Shown here: piece after piece, positions 9,943 to 19,050 of the stretch
Layout of the letters: the number at the start of each line of letters is the position of its first letter
How positions within the stretch are numbered: position 1 is the stretch's first letter
NCBI RefSeq assembly: GCF_900101015.1
Contig: NZ_FNFZ01000006.1
Coordinates: 62,001 to 126,000 of the forward strand
Length of the DNA stretch: 64,000 nucleotides
From: Sarcina sp. DSM 11001
GTDB lineage: Bacteria; Bacillota; Clostridia; Lachnospirales; Lachnospiraceae
Direction of reading: 5' to 3'
Program-made: the position numbers and the translations under genes
The notes under the pieces: generated by a model
What the model was told of the DNA's origin: nothing
The model's database searches: none
Seen by the model: the letters and a program-made list of their open reading frames with translations, nothing else

Positions 9943-10039
9943 AAACTGCTTACCGGACACTTTTGCCAGCCTCAGGGGCTTTCGCGGTTCGTGAAACGAA
10001 ATGATGCGTTCTCTGCCTGAAAACCCGGGAGAACTGCCT

Positions 10040-10175
10040 CGACACAATCGCGGAGTGTGTTGCGCACAGCGAAGCATACAACAAAGCTTCGCACTGTTGA
10101 ATCTGCTAAATCGCCGCGCGCAGGCGTTACATGTCCACGCCCTTTGAGGAGGCGTGGACAGATCATATCAGTAAC
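10040..10175. repeat. Dispersed repeat, copy B (mosaic relative of the MITE)
   Basis: From CGGAGTGTGTTGCGCACAGC to the terminal GTAAC this matches the right part of the element at 35923-36111, including the strong hairpin TGTCCACGCC/GGCGTGGACA at about 10131-10160. A left end could not be defined. No coding capacity. Confidence 0.75.
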
Positions 10176-10386
10176 GCGGCAAGAAACGCCGGAAACGTAT
10201 CTTTCATGTGTCCTTGCTTTTTTCATGGCACATGTTTACAATAGCTAATACGGGTTTAATAGTTGATATTGTTTAATATGGACGCGTATGCCCACCGGAC
10301 AGACAGGGCGGTTCCGGAAACGAAAAGAGATTCTCCGGTCTTGCGCTGACCAGGGTGTGTCCGTGAAAACCTGAAATAAATCGAAA

Positions 10387-10405
10387 CCGGTCAATAAATG
10401 ACCGG
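10387..10405. promoter_or_regulatory. Hairpin in the leader of the GT2 gene
   Basis: CCGGTCA and TGACCGG form a perfect 7-bp stem with a 5-base loop about 40 bp before the glycosyltransferase start codon. No downstream T-run. The remaining gap (10176-10386) shows nothing else I can name. Confidence 0.35.
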
Positions 10406-10444
10406 CACCAAAAATCATTTTACGGCTTCAGGAGAGTAGTTTAC

Positions 10445-11431
10445 ATGGAGACTAAGCTTCCGGTTTTGTGGATCGTCATTCCCTGCTATAACGAGGAAGC
10501 GGTACTGCCGATTACGGCTCCGATGTTCCTGGATAAAATCACACAGCTTGCACGGGAAGGCCTGATCGCGCAGGAGAGCCGGATCCTTTTTGTCAATGAC
10601 GGTTCGAAGGACACCACCTGGCAGATCATACAGTCTCTGTCCGGGGAGGATCCTCACTATCTGGGAATCTCCCAGAGCCGGAACCGGGGACATCAGAATG
10701 CTGTTCTCGCGGGCCTCATGGAAGCCAAGGAGCACTGCGATATTACTATCTCTATTGACTGTGACGGCCAGGATGATATCAATGCGATGGACGAGATGGT
10801 GCGCCAGTACCGGGAGGGCTGCGAGATCGTCTACGGAGTCCGGTCCCGCAGGGATACGGACACCTGGTTCAAGCGTGTGACTGCCGAGAGCTTCTATAAA
10901 CTGATGAATGAGATGGGCGCGGAGGTCGTGTACAATCACGCGGACTATCGTCTGGTTTCTTCGAAGGTGCTCTATGCCTTTGAAAATTACAGGGAGGTCA
11001 ATCTCTTCCTGCGCGGTATGTTCCCTCTGGTCGGATTCAAGAGCACGTCAGTTTATTACGAGCGGCATGAGAGGATCGCGGGACAGAGCCATTATCCGCT
11101 TTCAAAAATGCTGGCGCTTGCCCTGGACGGTATCACCAGTATGAGCACGAAACCGATCCGCCTGATCACCGGATTTGGCTGCCTTGTCGCTGTCATCAGC
11201 TTCATCGGTGTGATCTGGTCCATCGCCGCCCACTTTATGGGCGCGGCTGTCGCCGGCTGGTCCAGCATGGTCTGCATCCTCTGCTTTCTGGGCGGGATCC
11301 AGCTGCTGGGGATCGGCGTGATCGGTGAATATGTGGGCAAGACATACATGGAGACGAAAAACCGTCCCAGATATATCATTAGTGAAAAGACCTGGAAAGA
11401 TCCCGAAGATCCCGGGATCCGGATTGGATAG
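10445..11431 (+). CDS. Family 2 glycosyltransferase, polyprenyl-phosphate type (GtrB/DPM1-like)
   Basis: Transfers a sugar from a nucleotide donor, most likely to undecaprenyl phosphate, at the inner membrane face. The GT2 domain shows WIVIPCYNEEAVLP (donor binding), ILFVNDGSKDTTW, RNRGHQNAVLAGL and the metal-binding SIDCDGQDD. Two hydrophobic segments near the C-terminus (about residues 240-265 and 275-300) anchor it, ending in GEYVGKTYMETKNRPRYII, typical of the GtrB/CsbB group. 328 residues. Sugar and acceptor are not determined by sequence. Start ATG 10445 follows AGGAGAGTAGTTTAC. Confidence 0.9.
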   Translation: METKLPVLWIVIPCYNEEAVLPITAPMFLDKITQLAREGLIAQESRILFVNDGSKDTTWQIIQSLSGEDPHYLGISQSRNRGHQNAVLAGLMEAKEHCDITISIDCDGQDDINAMDEMVRQYREGCEIVYGVRSRRDTDTWFKRVTAESFYKLMNEMGAEVVYNHADYRLVSSKVLYAFENYREVNLFLRGMFPLVGFKSTSVYYERHERIAGQSHYPLSKMLALALDGITSMSTKPIRLITGFGCLVAVISFIGVIWSIAAHFMGAAVAGWSSMVCILCFLGGIQLLGIGVIGEYVGKTYMETKNRPRYIISEKTWKDPEDPGIRIG

Positions 11432-11575
11432 TCTTCCTCCGGAAGCTGATCCATGACAGGCTGTAAAAATATGATGAAAGCGACGCGGAGCGCGGGACGC
11501 GCGAAACAGCGCTCAGCTTTGATCACAGTGTTTGTGAACCGAGGTTTTAGCCACAGGCATGAAAGGAAAAGAACC

Positions 11576-12778
11576 ATGATCCAAACGGCAGATTTCGATT
11601 ATTATGCTCCTACAAAGGTGGTTTTCGGCAGGGGAGCTGAGAGCAGGCTCGGGACGCTGGTCCGTGAGCAGGGCTGCAAAAAGGTCCTGATCCATTACGG
11701 AGGCGGCAGCGCGGTCCGCTCCGGTCTGATCGCCCGGGTCGAAAAGGCCCTGGACGAGGAGGGAATCGGCCATGTCGCTCTCGGAGGCGTTGTGCCCAAC
11801 CCCCACCTCGGCCTTGTCTATGATGGAATCGAACTTGGCAAAAAAGAAGGCGTGGATTTCATCCTTGCTGTGGGAGGCGGGAGCGTCATTGATTCTGCCA
11901 AGGCTATCGCCTACGGGATCGCGGATCCGGAAGAGGGCGACGTATGGGACTTTTTTGTAAAGAAGAGACCCTCAAAAGCCTGTCTGCCTGTCGGTGTTGT
12001 CCTGACGATCGCTGCAGCGGGCTCGGAGATGAGCAATGATTCTGTCATCACAAATGAGAAGACCGGCATCAAACGGGGACATGGAAATGATATCTCCCGC
12101 GCGAAATTTGCGGTCATGAATCCCGAGCTGACGATGTCCCTGCCGGATTATCAGTCCATGAGCGGCTGCACCGATATCATGATGCATACCATGGAGCGCT
12201 ATTTTACCAACAACGGTAACATGGAACTGACCGACAGCATCGCAGAGGGACTCCTGAGGACAGTCAGAAAATACACGGAGATCATTCATGCGGAGCCTGA
12301 CAGTTATGAAGCCCGCGCGGAAGTCATGTGGGCGGGAAGTCTTTCCCACAACGGTCTGACCGGATGCGGTGCCAAAGAGCGCGATTTTGCCAGCCACATC
12401 CTTGAGCATGAGCTGGGAGGAATGTTTGATGTCACCCACGGTGCAGGGCTTGCGGCTATCTGGGGCACATGGGCCCGCTATGTGTACCGTGACTGCCTGG
12501 ACCGCTTTGTGAAATTTGCCGTCAATGTCATGGATGTCGAACCCGGGGAGACCGGGGAAGAGACCGCTCTGAAGGGGATCGAGGCCATGGAGGCCTTCTA
12601 CAGACGGATCGGTATGCCAACCAGCCTTCATGAGCTGGGAGTCGATCCCACTGATGAACAGATCGACATTATGGCCCACAATGCTATCATCGCTTCCGGA
12701 GGAAAAAGAGGCAGTGCCCGCGTCCTCTATGAAGATGATTTCGTCAGGATCTATAAAGCGGCCAGAGATGACCGCTGA
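11576..12778 (+). CDS. Iron-containing alcohol dehydrogenase (butanol dehydrogenase-like)
   Basis: NAD(P)H-linked reductase of aldehydes to alcohols, group III metal-dependent family, 400 residues. The nucleotide site is AVGGGSVIDSAKAIA; iron ligands are supplied by an Asp and the His residues in FASHILEHELGG and DVTHGAGLAAIWG. The ATG at 11576, with GAAAGGAAAAGAACC upstream, is preferred over an in-frame start at 11453, which would add 41 residues of no family similarity. It closely resembles clostridial NADPH butanol dehydrogenases, but true substrate is inferred. Confidence 0.9.
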   Translation: MIQTADFDYYAPTKVVFGRGAESRLGTLVREQGCKKVLIHYGGGSAVRSGLIARVEKALDEEGIGHVALGGVVPNPHLGLVYDGIELGKKEGVDFILAVGGGSVIDSAKAIAYGIADPEEGDVWDFFVKKRPSKACLPVGVVLTIAAAGSEMSNDSVITNEKTGIKRGHGNDISRAKFAVMNPELTMSLPDYQSMSGCTDIMMHTMERYFTNNGNMELTDSIAEGLLRTVRKYTEIIHAEPDSYEARAEVMWAGSLSHNGLTGCGAKERDFASHILEHELGGMFDVTHGAGLAAIWGTWARYVYRDCLDRFVKFAVNVMDVEPGETGEETALKGIEAMEAFYRRIGMPTSLHELGVDPTDEQIDIMAHNAIIASGGKRGSARVLYEDDFVRIYKAARDDR

Positions 12779-12885
12779 CCGGTCTGATCACCAGTAACGA
12801 CAGCAGCGAGTCTTGAATCTGCTTCGAACAGGTTCTTTGACCAGAAGTTTTAGAGAATTTCCCGCGCCGGGAAAAGAGGTGCCTG

Positions 12886-14922
12886 ATGGCTCTGCGCAGA
12901 GACAATAATAAGGAAAAACAATTGAACAGGGCAGGCTCAGGGCGGAGTAAGGCGCGAGGGGCAGGATTGTATGACCTCAGGTATTCCAATCAGGATCAGC
13001 CTGCCTCGACCTGGACAGGTCAGTCTGCGGATCTGTATACCTTTGGCGAGGAACTGGATCCAACAGGAAGAAACAGAGCTTCCGGCAGTTCCCAGGGGAG
13101 TTACGGCAGGACAGAAGCGGAAGAAAGACCTTACAGGGAGCGCCACCGTGTAGAAGTAAAAGAGACGGATTATACCAGAGGCAGAGGAATCGTGCGCGGC
13201 AACGCACCTGCGGAGCGAAGAGAAGCAGCGGATCCCGGGGAAAGAAGGGAAATCTCCGCTGACATGTTTGTTTCAAACCGGCCTTCCCGCAGGATCACCC
13301 GGCGTTCTTCTGCCGGGACAGATGGATATTCATATGGCAGCACTGCCGGACGAGGAGGTTCCCTCCGGACCCCCGCGGGGGTTAACAATCCGGGGACCAG
13401 CTACGCCCAGCTCTCTGATACGCGCCGCGGAAGCACGAACCGCGACCGGGAATACGCGCAGCCCTTTGATACGCGCCGCGGAAGCACAAGCCGTGATCGG
13501 GAATACGCGCAGCCCACAGACAGCTGGCGCGGAAGCACAAGCCGCGGCCGGGAATACGCGCAGCCCACAGACAGCTGGCGCGGAAGCACAAGCCGCAGCC
13601 GGGAATACGCGCAGCCCACAGACAGCCGCCGCGGAAGCACAAGCCGCAGCCGGGAATACGCGCAGCCCACAGATACTCGCCGCGGAAGCACAAACCGTGA
13701 CCGGGAATACGCGCAGTCCTTTGATACTCGCCGCGCGGCCACGAGCCGTGAGAATGATTACGCCCGCTCCTTTACCCAATACCAGGACTACAGCCCGGAG
13801 GACGAGGAGTGGACAGATTCTGTTTCAGATGAAACAGCGGAAAAAGAGAGAAGAGCCAGGCAGCGAGCCAGGATAAGAAAACAAAGGGAAAAAGAGCTCC
13901 GTATAACATACATTAAAATCGGGGCCGTGGCGTTTGTTTTTTTGTTTGCTGCCGCTTTTCTGATCTCCACTGCGGTAAGAAGACTCCCTCTCTTTTCCGG
14001 CAGTCACGGGACAGCAGCGTCTCAGGAGGCAGATGATTCTGAAGGGATCCTCGCCGCATCCGGAGGAGAAGAGTCCTCTGATGAAAAGCCATCTGATGAA
14101 AAGCTGTCTGATGAAAAGACTTCCGGAGAAAATCAGGATACGTCAGGGCAGGAAGATACAGCGGGAAGGGATCAGGCAGAAAAGGAGGATTCCCCTGCGG
14201 ATGAGAACGGAGCGGCTGAAGACTCAGGCGAAAACGACCGGGAGACTGCGGATTCCGACGCGAAGGACAAAGACGCGCAGGCGGATGAGGAGCCTGAGCA
14301 GGCTGCAGAGGTGTCCGGTCAGCAGGATGATCTGGAGGCAGACGCCGGAGCGGACGTGGAGGATGAAGATCTTCTGATCCTGGTCAATCCCTGGAATACT
14401 GTCCCGGAGGGATATAAGGTGGAGACCTCCTCGCTCCTTAACGGGGAGTCTGTGGACAGCCGGTGCTACAGCGATCTCGCCGCCATGCTGCAGGAGTGCC
14501 TGGCAGCGGGCGGATCACCGATCGTCTGCTCTGCTTACCGTCCTCACGAAAAACAGGTGCGTCTCTATCAGGAGCAGGTGGATTCCCTTCTCGCTCAGGG
14601 CAGAACGCAGGAGGAGGCGGAAGCAGAAGCGGGGACCGTGGTCGCTGTGCCCGGTACAAGTGAACATGAACTCGGTCTCGCAGTGGACATCTGCGACAGC
14701 GAAAACCAGAACCTGGATGAATCACAGTTAGAGACATTGACACAGCAATGGCTGATAGAACACTGCTGGGATTACGGTTTCATCCTCCGCTATCCGGTGG
14801 ACAAGAGTGAGATTACGGGCATCATCTATGAACCGTGGCACTACAGGTACGTAGGCCGGAAAAACGCGGCGAAGATTCATGAAAGTGGACTATGCCTGGA
14901 AGAGTACCTTGGTAAAAACTGA
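12886..14922 (+). CDS. Membrane-anchored M15B D,D-carboxypeptidase with 17-residue repeats
   Basis: VanY-type zinc peptidase expected to trim the terminal D-Ala from peptidoglycan stems. 678 residues: a basic, disordered N-terminal region with seven 17-residue repeats of the type YAQPTDSRRGSTSRSRE (about residues 173-300), one membrane segment (about 343-365), an acidic linker with SDEK repeats, then the M15B domain (about 490-678). Zinc and catalytic motifs are present: SEHELGLAVDI near 591 and EPWHYRYVG near 648. The long basic region faces the cytoplasm, which is unusual. ATG 12886 has AAGAGGTGCCTG before it. It is followed 29 bp later by a paralogue. Confidence 0.88.
   Translation: MALRRDNNKEKQLNRAGSGRSKARGAGLYDLRYSNQDQPASTWTGQSADLYTFGEELDPTGRNRASGSSQGSYGRTEAEERPYRERHRVEVKETDYTRGRGIVRGNAPAERREAADPGERREISADMFVSNRPSRRITRRSSAGTDGYSYGSTAGRGGSLRTPAGVNNPGTSYAQLSDTRRGSTNRDREYAQPFDTRRGSTSRDREYAQPTDSWRGSTSRGREYAQPTDSWRGSTSRSREYAQPTDSRRGSTSRSREYAQPTDTRRGSTNRDREYAQSFDTRRAATSRENDYARSFTQYQDYSPEDEEWTDSVSDETAEKERRARQRARIRKQREKELRITYIKIGAVAFVFLFAAAFLISTAVRRLPLFSGSHGTAASQEADDSEGILAASGGEESSDEKPSDEKLSDEKTSGENQDTSGQEDTAGRDQAEKEDSPADENGAAEDSGENDRETADSDAKDKDAQADEEPEQAAEVSGQQDDLEADAGADVEDEDLLILVNPWNTVPEGYKVETSSLLNGESVDSRCYSDLAAMLQECLAAGGSPIVCSAYRPHEKQVRLYQEQVDSLLAQGRTQEEAEAEAGTVVAVPGTSEHELGLAVDICDSENQNLDESQLETLTQQWLIEHCWDYGFILRYPVDKSEITGIIYEPWHYRYVGRKNAAKIHESGLCLEEYLGKN
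13405..13785 (+). repeat. 51-bp in-frame tandem repeat
   Basis: Seven full copies of a 51-bp unit plus a degenerate eighth, encoding Y-A-Q-x-x-D-x-R/W-R-G-S-T-x-R-x-R-E. The central copies differ by only a few bases, indicating recent amplification. Confidence 0.92.
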
Positions 14923-14951
14923 GAGACAACAGGGAAGGCAGTCATCATAAA

Positions 14952-16235
14952 ATGCAGATAGATCCAGAACGGATTAAAAAAAGGACGAAAAGAACAGTCC
15001 GCAGAATCCAGAACAGAATACGAAAACAGAAGAAGAAAATCCGAAGGATACTATACAGGATCAGGCGGCAAAAGATCGTCCGCAGAGTACAAAACAAGGT
15101 ACGGAACCAGGAGGCCTTCCGCAAAATAAAAATAAATGCGGGCAGGTCTTTCAGGCGCGCAAGGCGTTTTGCCGCCGCGAAACTGGAACCCGTAAGGATT
15201 CGCCTGAAGGATCTCTTTAAGGATGTCCCGCCGGCGCTCCCGGTCTCTATGGCCATGCTCCTTTTCCTTTTTATCGCACTGGCGTTGATGAGCAGGATCG
15301 AGCCGGACCACGGAGGACAGGGAGAGAATGAACCTTCTTCTGTTTCAGAAAATGTCTCAGAAAATACTTCAGAAAAAGAGGAAAAAGAAGGAGGGGCGGA
15401 CAGCACAGAGCAGGATTCAGCCCTGAAGCTGGCTGTACAGAGCGTCCTTTCCCGTACGGTCCGGGAAGTAGTCGATCTCAAAGAGGGCGCGGAGCAGACA
15501 ATGCGGGGAAACTTTATGGAGATCCTGGACAAAGGCCAGGGGGCTTCCTATGAGCTTCCTTCGGAAAGCTGGAGACCTCTGTGGGAGGAGACCCGCCGGG
15601 AGAGGCGAGAACAGCTCTCGCAGGATCCTTTCCTGCTTCTGGTCAACAAGTGGCATTATCAGCCTGACGGATATGAGGTCGAACCGGTCACGCTGCCAAA
15701 CGGACAGCAGATCGGAGACCAGTGTTATGACCAGCTGATGAAAATGCTGGAGGACTGTGAGAAAGCAGGAGGTACACCGATCGTGTGCTCAGGCTACCGT
15801 CCTCACGAGTATCAGGTGGGGCTCTTCGAGGAGCAGACCAGCCGCTGGCTTTATGCAGGCTACGGGCAGGAGGAAGCAGAGGCACTCGCCGCTACAGCAG
15901 TGGCGATCCCCGGGACCAGCGAGCATGAACTGGGACTTGCCGCCGATATTTATTCCTCTGAAAACCTGAACCTGGATGAGAGCCAGGTCAATACCTTCAC
16001 CCAGCAGTGGCTCATGGAGAACTGCTGGCACTATGGCTTTATCCTCCGCTATCCTAAGGATAAGAGTGAGATCACAGGCATTATCTTCGAGCCGTGGCAT
16101 TACAGATATGTCGGGGATGAACATGCCAGGAAGATCCACAGCGCGGAAATCTGCCTGGAGGAATATCTTGATATGGCAGAGCATCCCGATGAAGCAGGGG
16201 ATTCAATCGCAGCCGATTACCTCAAGGACAGCTGA
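14952..16235 (+). CDS. Second membrane-anchored M15B D,D-carboxypeptidase
   Basis: Paralogue of the preceding gene, 427 residues. The first 90 residues are extremely basic (Lys/Arg/Gln), then one membrane segment (about 97-116), an acidic Ser/Glu linker, and a VanY-like M15B domain. SEHELGLAADI (about residue 322) and EPWHYRYVG (about 380) are intact; long stretches such as the HYGFILRYP-DKSEITGI region match its neighbour. It lacks the 17-residue repeats, showing these were added to the other copy. The basic N-terminus could bind nucleic acid or phospholipid, but this is speculation. Start ATG 14952; GGAAGG lies upstream at a long spacing, so the start is less sure. Confidence 0.87.
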   Translation: MQIDPERIKKRTKRTVRRIQNRIRKQKKKIRRILYRIRRQKIVRRVQNKVRNQEAFRKIKINAGRSFRRARRFAAAKLEPVRIRLKDLFKDVPPALPVSMAMLLFLFIALALMSRIEPDHGGQGENEPSSVSENVSENTSEKEEKEGGADSTEQDSALKLAVQSVLSRTVREVVDLKEGAEQTMRGNFMEILDKGQGASYELPSESWRPLWEETRRERREQLSQDPFLLLVNKWHYQPDGYEVEPVTLPNGQQIGDQCYDQLMKMLEDCEKAGGTPIVCSGYRPHEYQVGLFEEQTSRWLYAGYGQEEAEALAATAVAIPGTSEHELGLAADIYSSENLNLDESQVNTFTQQWLMENCWHYGFILRYPKDKSEITGIIFEPWHYRYVGDEHARKIHSAEICLEEYLDMAEHPDEAGDSIAADYLKDS

Positions 16236-16270
16236 AGCTGTTATTCAGTCAATCATTACAGGAGGGCAAT

Positions 16271-17908
16271 ATGAAACAGGATGTTATCTATATCACAGGA
16301 CACCAGCATCCGGACACGGATTCGATCGCGGCCGCGATCGGCTATGCTTTTTTCAAGCGCGCCAATGGGATAAAGGCAGTACCCTGCAGGCTTGGCAAGA
16401 TCGGGACGGAGACGAAATACCTTCTGGACAGATTCGGCTTTGAGGTACCCATGCTCCTGGAGGATGCGCGTGTAAAAATGTCGGAGATCGAGATCGATGA
16501 TCCGGTGACCATACATCCCGAAAAGACGATCTATGACGCGATCCAGCTGATGCACGAGACAGGGAGAAAGACCTGCGGGGTCGTGGACGATCAGGACAGG
16601 GTGGTCGGAATGCTCACCCTCAACGACATCGGCCTAGTCGCTATCAGCGACACAGAAGACTCGGAGAAGCTCCTGGAGGACATCTCCCCTGAAAATATCA
16701 ATACAGCGATCGGCGGCAGGATCGTTTACCGGGCACCCGACCGCCACATCAGAGGCAGAGTCTCAGTCATCGCCATGACCAAAAAGGATCCCGCCATCCA
16801 TGATGTCGAGGGTAAGATCGTGATCGCGGGTGACGATCCGGATTCGCAGAAGCACCTGATCGAGATGGGAGCAGGTATGCTGATCCTGGTCCGTACGGAT
16901 TCGCTCAGAGAGGATGTGCTGGAAGCCGCGAAAAAGATGGGATGTTCCATCCTGTTCTCCGGCCATAAGACGATGAATACCTCGCGATACACCTACTTTG
17001 CTCCTCCGGTCAGCAAGATCATGTCGACCAAAGTGGTCAAGTTCTATGCCAACGAACTTGCGGAAGATGTCGGTACAAAAATGATGCAGACCCGTTACCA
17101 CGCCTATCCGATCGTGGATGAGAACGACAGGATCGTGGGCTGCGCGTCCCGCTTCCATATCATGAACAGCAAGAATAAAAAGATTATCCTCGTGGACCAC
17201 AACGAGTTTTCCCAGTCTGTCCGCGCGATCGAAAAGGCCGAAGTGCTGGAGGTCATCGACCACCACAGGATCAATGACTTTTCCACGAAACGCCCTGTCG
17301 CTTTCCGAAATGAGATCATAGGCAGTACGGCTACGATCGTGGCGACCATGTTCCGTGAGAACCAGATCCCGATCCCCCAGAACCTGGCCGGACTCCTTCT
17401 GGGCGCCATCCTCTCCGATACCCTCAAGTTCCAGTCCCCGACGACGACGGAAAAGGATATACGCACAGCTAATATCCTGGCCGCCATCGCGGATCTGGAC
17501 ATCGATGAGTTCGCGTCGGACATGTTCTCTGTCGGAGCGGATATCAAGGGCAAGACCATCAAGGAGCTCCTCAACCAGGACATCAAATTCTTTGACATCG
17601 AGAACTGCAGGACCATGGTCTCACAGGTGATCATCTCCAAATTCTCGGCTCTTGTGGGTATGCAGGATGAGATCCAGTCGGTCCTCGATGAGTTCACGAT
17701 GAAAAAGGAACTCGACCTCTGCCTGATGGCCTTCACCAGTATCCTGGATAACGGGTCGATCTTCTTCATTTCCGGAGAAAAGACCGGCTGGGCTCTGGAA
17801 ACCTTCCCCAACCAGGATGAGGAGATGCATTCCATCCAGCGGGGCGTCCTTTCCAGAAAGTCACAGATCGTCCCGATGCTGACAGCAACGATCCAGAAGT
17901 ATTCATAA
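16271..17908 (+). CDS. ppaC: Mn-dependent inorganic pyrophosphatase with CBS and DRTGG domains
   Basis: Cytosolic family II pyrophosphatase that hydrolyses PPi to phosphate. 545 residues, the length of the CBS-containing subtype. Order: N-terminal DHH segment (TGHQHPDTDSIAAAIGYAF), first CBS motif (about 70-115), DRTGG-type insert (about 120-230), second CBS (about 245-300), the DHH signature DHHRIND (about residue 330), and the C-terminal DHHA2 domain. CBS/DRTGG members are allosterically controlled by adenine nucleotides and diadenosine polyphosphates in characterised homologues. AGGAGGGCAAT precedes ATG 16271. The stop codon opens the 17-bp array leading to hslO. Confidence 0.93.
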   Translation: MKQDVIYITGHQHPDTDSIAAAIGYAFFKRANGIKAVPCRLGKIGTETKYLLDRFGFEVPMLLEDARVKMSEIEIDDPVTIHPEKTIYDAIQLMHETGRKTCGVVDDQDRVVGMLTLNDIGLVAISDTEDSEKLLEDISPENINTAIGGRIVYRAPDRHIRGRVSVIAMTKKDPAIHDVEGKIVIAGDDPDSQKHLIEMGAGMLILVRTDSLREDVLEAAKKMGCSILFSGHKTMNTSRYTYFAPPVSKIMSTKVVKFYANELAEDVGTKMMQTRYHAYPIVDENDRIVGCASRFHIMNSKNKKIILVDHNEFSQSVRAIEKAEVLEVIDHHRINDFSTKRPVAFRNEIIGSTATIVATMFRENQIPIPQNLAGLLLGAILSDTLKFQSPTTTEKDIRTANILAAIADLDIDEFASDMFSVGADIKGKTIKELLNQDIKFFDIENCRTMVSQVIISKFSALVGMQDEIQSVLDEFTMKKELDLCLMAFTSILDNGSIFFISGEKTGWALETFPNQDEEMHSIQRGVLSRKSQIVPMLTATIQKYS

Positions 17909-18090
17909 ACAGAAAATATGTTTAAGCAGAAAAAATGTTTAAGCAGAAAAAATGTTTAAGCAGAAAAAATGTTTAAGCAGAAAATATGCTTAAGCAGAAA
18001 ATATGCTTAAGCAGATAATATGTTTAAACAGAAAATATTCATAAATTGGAAACATTCATAAGCAGGAAACATTAGTAAACAGGAAACCGA
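17906..18090. repeat. 17-bp tandem array tiling the ppaC-hslO gap from stop to start codon
   Basis: Eleven units related to TAAGCAGAAAAAATGTT. Unit 1 begins with the ppaC stop codon (TAA, 17906-17908); unit 11 (TAAACAGGAAACCGA) ends at the base before the hslO ATG at 18091 and supplies its AGGAAA ribosome site. Every unit starts with TAA, and because 17 is not a multiple of three, all frames are stopped. Confidence 0.95.
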
Positions 18091-18987
18091 ATGGAAAAAG
18101 AATACAGAGATTATATGATCCGGGCAGTTGCGGCAGACGCGCAGATCCGCGCCTTTGCCGTGAGCGCCAGGGATCTGACAGAAAAGGCCAGACAGGCCCA
18201 TAACACCAGTCCCATCGCGACCGCTGCCCTGGGACGCGCCATGTCCGGAGCGCTCATGATGGCGGATATGCTCAAAGGACCCAGGGACCTGCTGACCCTG
18301 CAGATCGATGGGGACGGCCCCCTGCAGGGACTGGTCGTGACGGCAGACAACCACGGACATGTAAAGGGATATGTCAAAAATCCGTCCGTCATCCTTCCCC
18401 CCAACGCCCAGGGCCATCTGAACGTCGGGGGCGGGATCGGCAGGGGCACCCTGACGGTGATCCGGGATATGAACCTGAAAGATCCCTATATCGGTCAGAT
18501 CCCCCTGGTGACAGGGGAGATTGCCGAAGACCTGACGGCCTATTACGCCCAGTCAGAACAGATTCCTTCTTCAGTCGGACTGGGAGTCCTGATGAACCGG
18601 GAGAATACAGTCCGCCGGGCGGGAGGCTTTGTTGTGCAGCTCATGCCCTTTGCGGACGAGGATGTGATCAGACAGCTGGAAGAGAATATCCGGGGAATTT
18701 CATCCGTCACCGCCATCCTGGAAGAGGAGAGTACGCCGGAGCATCTGCTGGGGACAGTGCTGAAAGGTTTTGACCTGCAGGTCACCTCCGTCGAGGACGT
18801 CTGCTTCCAGTGCAACTGCAGCCGGGAACGTTTCGAGCGGGGCCTTTTGCTCCTGGGGAAGGACGAACTCGAGAGTATGATCGCCGACGGTAAGGACGTC
18901 GAACTGACCTGTCAGTTCTGCAACAGTGTATACACATTTTCACCCGAGGACATCAGGACTGTTCTCGGGAATCTGTCCGTATCATGA
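18091..18987 (+). CDS. hslO: Hsp33 redox-regulated chaperone
   Basis: Holdase chaperone switched on by oxidation and unfolding, 298 residues. The N-terminal domain is normal (DYMIRAVAADAQIRAF, SGALMMADMLKG). The zinc-binding redox switch is at the C-terminus: CFQCNCSRERF and TCQFCNSVY, giving the CxC and CxxC pairs. It would protect proteins during oxidative stress in the cytosol. Downstream of ppaC, with the whole spacer composed of 17-bp repeats that include its ribosome site; co-transcription with ppaC is likely. Confidence 0.95.
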   Translation: MEKEYRDYMIRAVAADAQIRAFAVSARDLTEKARQAHNTSPIATAALGRAMSGALMMADMLKGPRDLLTLQIDGDGPLQGLVVTADNHGHVKGYVKNPSVILPPNAQGHLNVGGGIGRGTLTVIRDMNLKDPYIGQIPLVTGEIAEDLTAYYAQSEQIPSSVGLGVLMNRENTVRRAGGFVVQLMPFADEDVIRQLEENIRGISSVTAILEEESTPEHLLGTVLKGFDLQVTSVEDVCFQCNCSRERFERGLLLLGKDELESMIADGKDVELTCQFCNSVYTFSPEDIRTVLGNLSVS

Positions 18988-19050
18988 ACAGGTCCCGGGG
19001 ATCTGTAGATTATCAAATTTTTTACATGTTCTGAATGAGGATATAGAAAA

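Noticed and set aside
17906-18090. CRISPR or iteron array
   Set aside because: 17-bp head-to-tail units with no spacers; placed between chromosomal genes with no replication gene.
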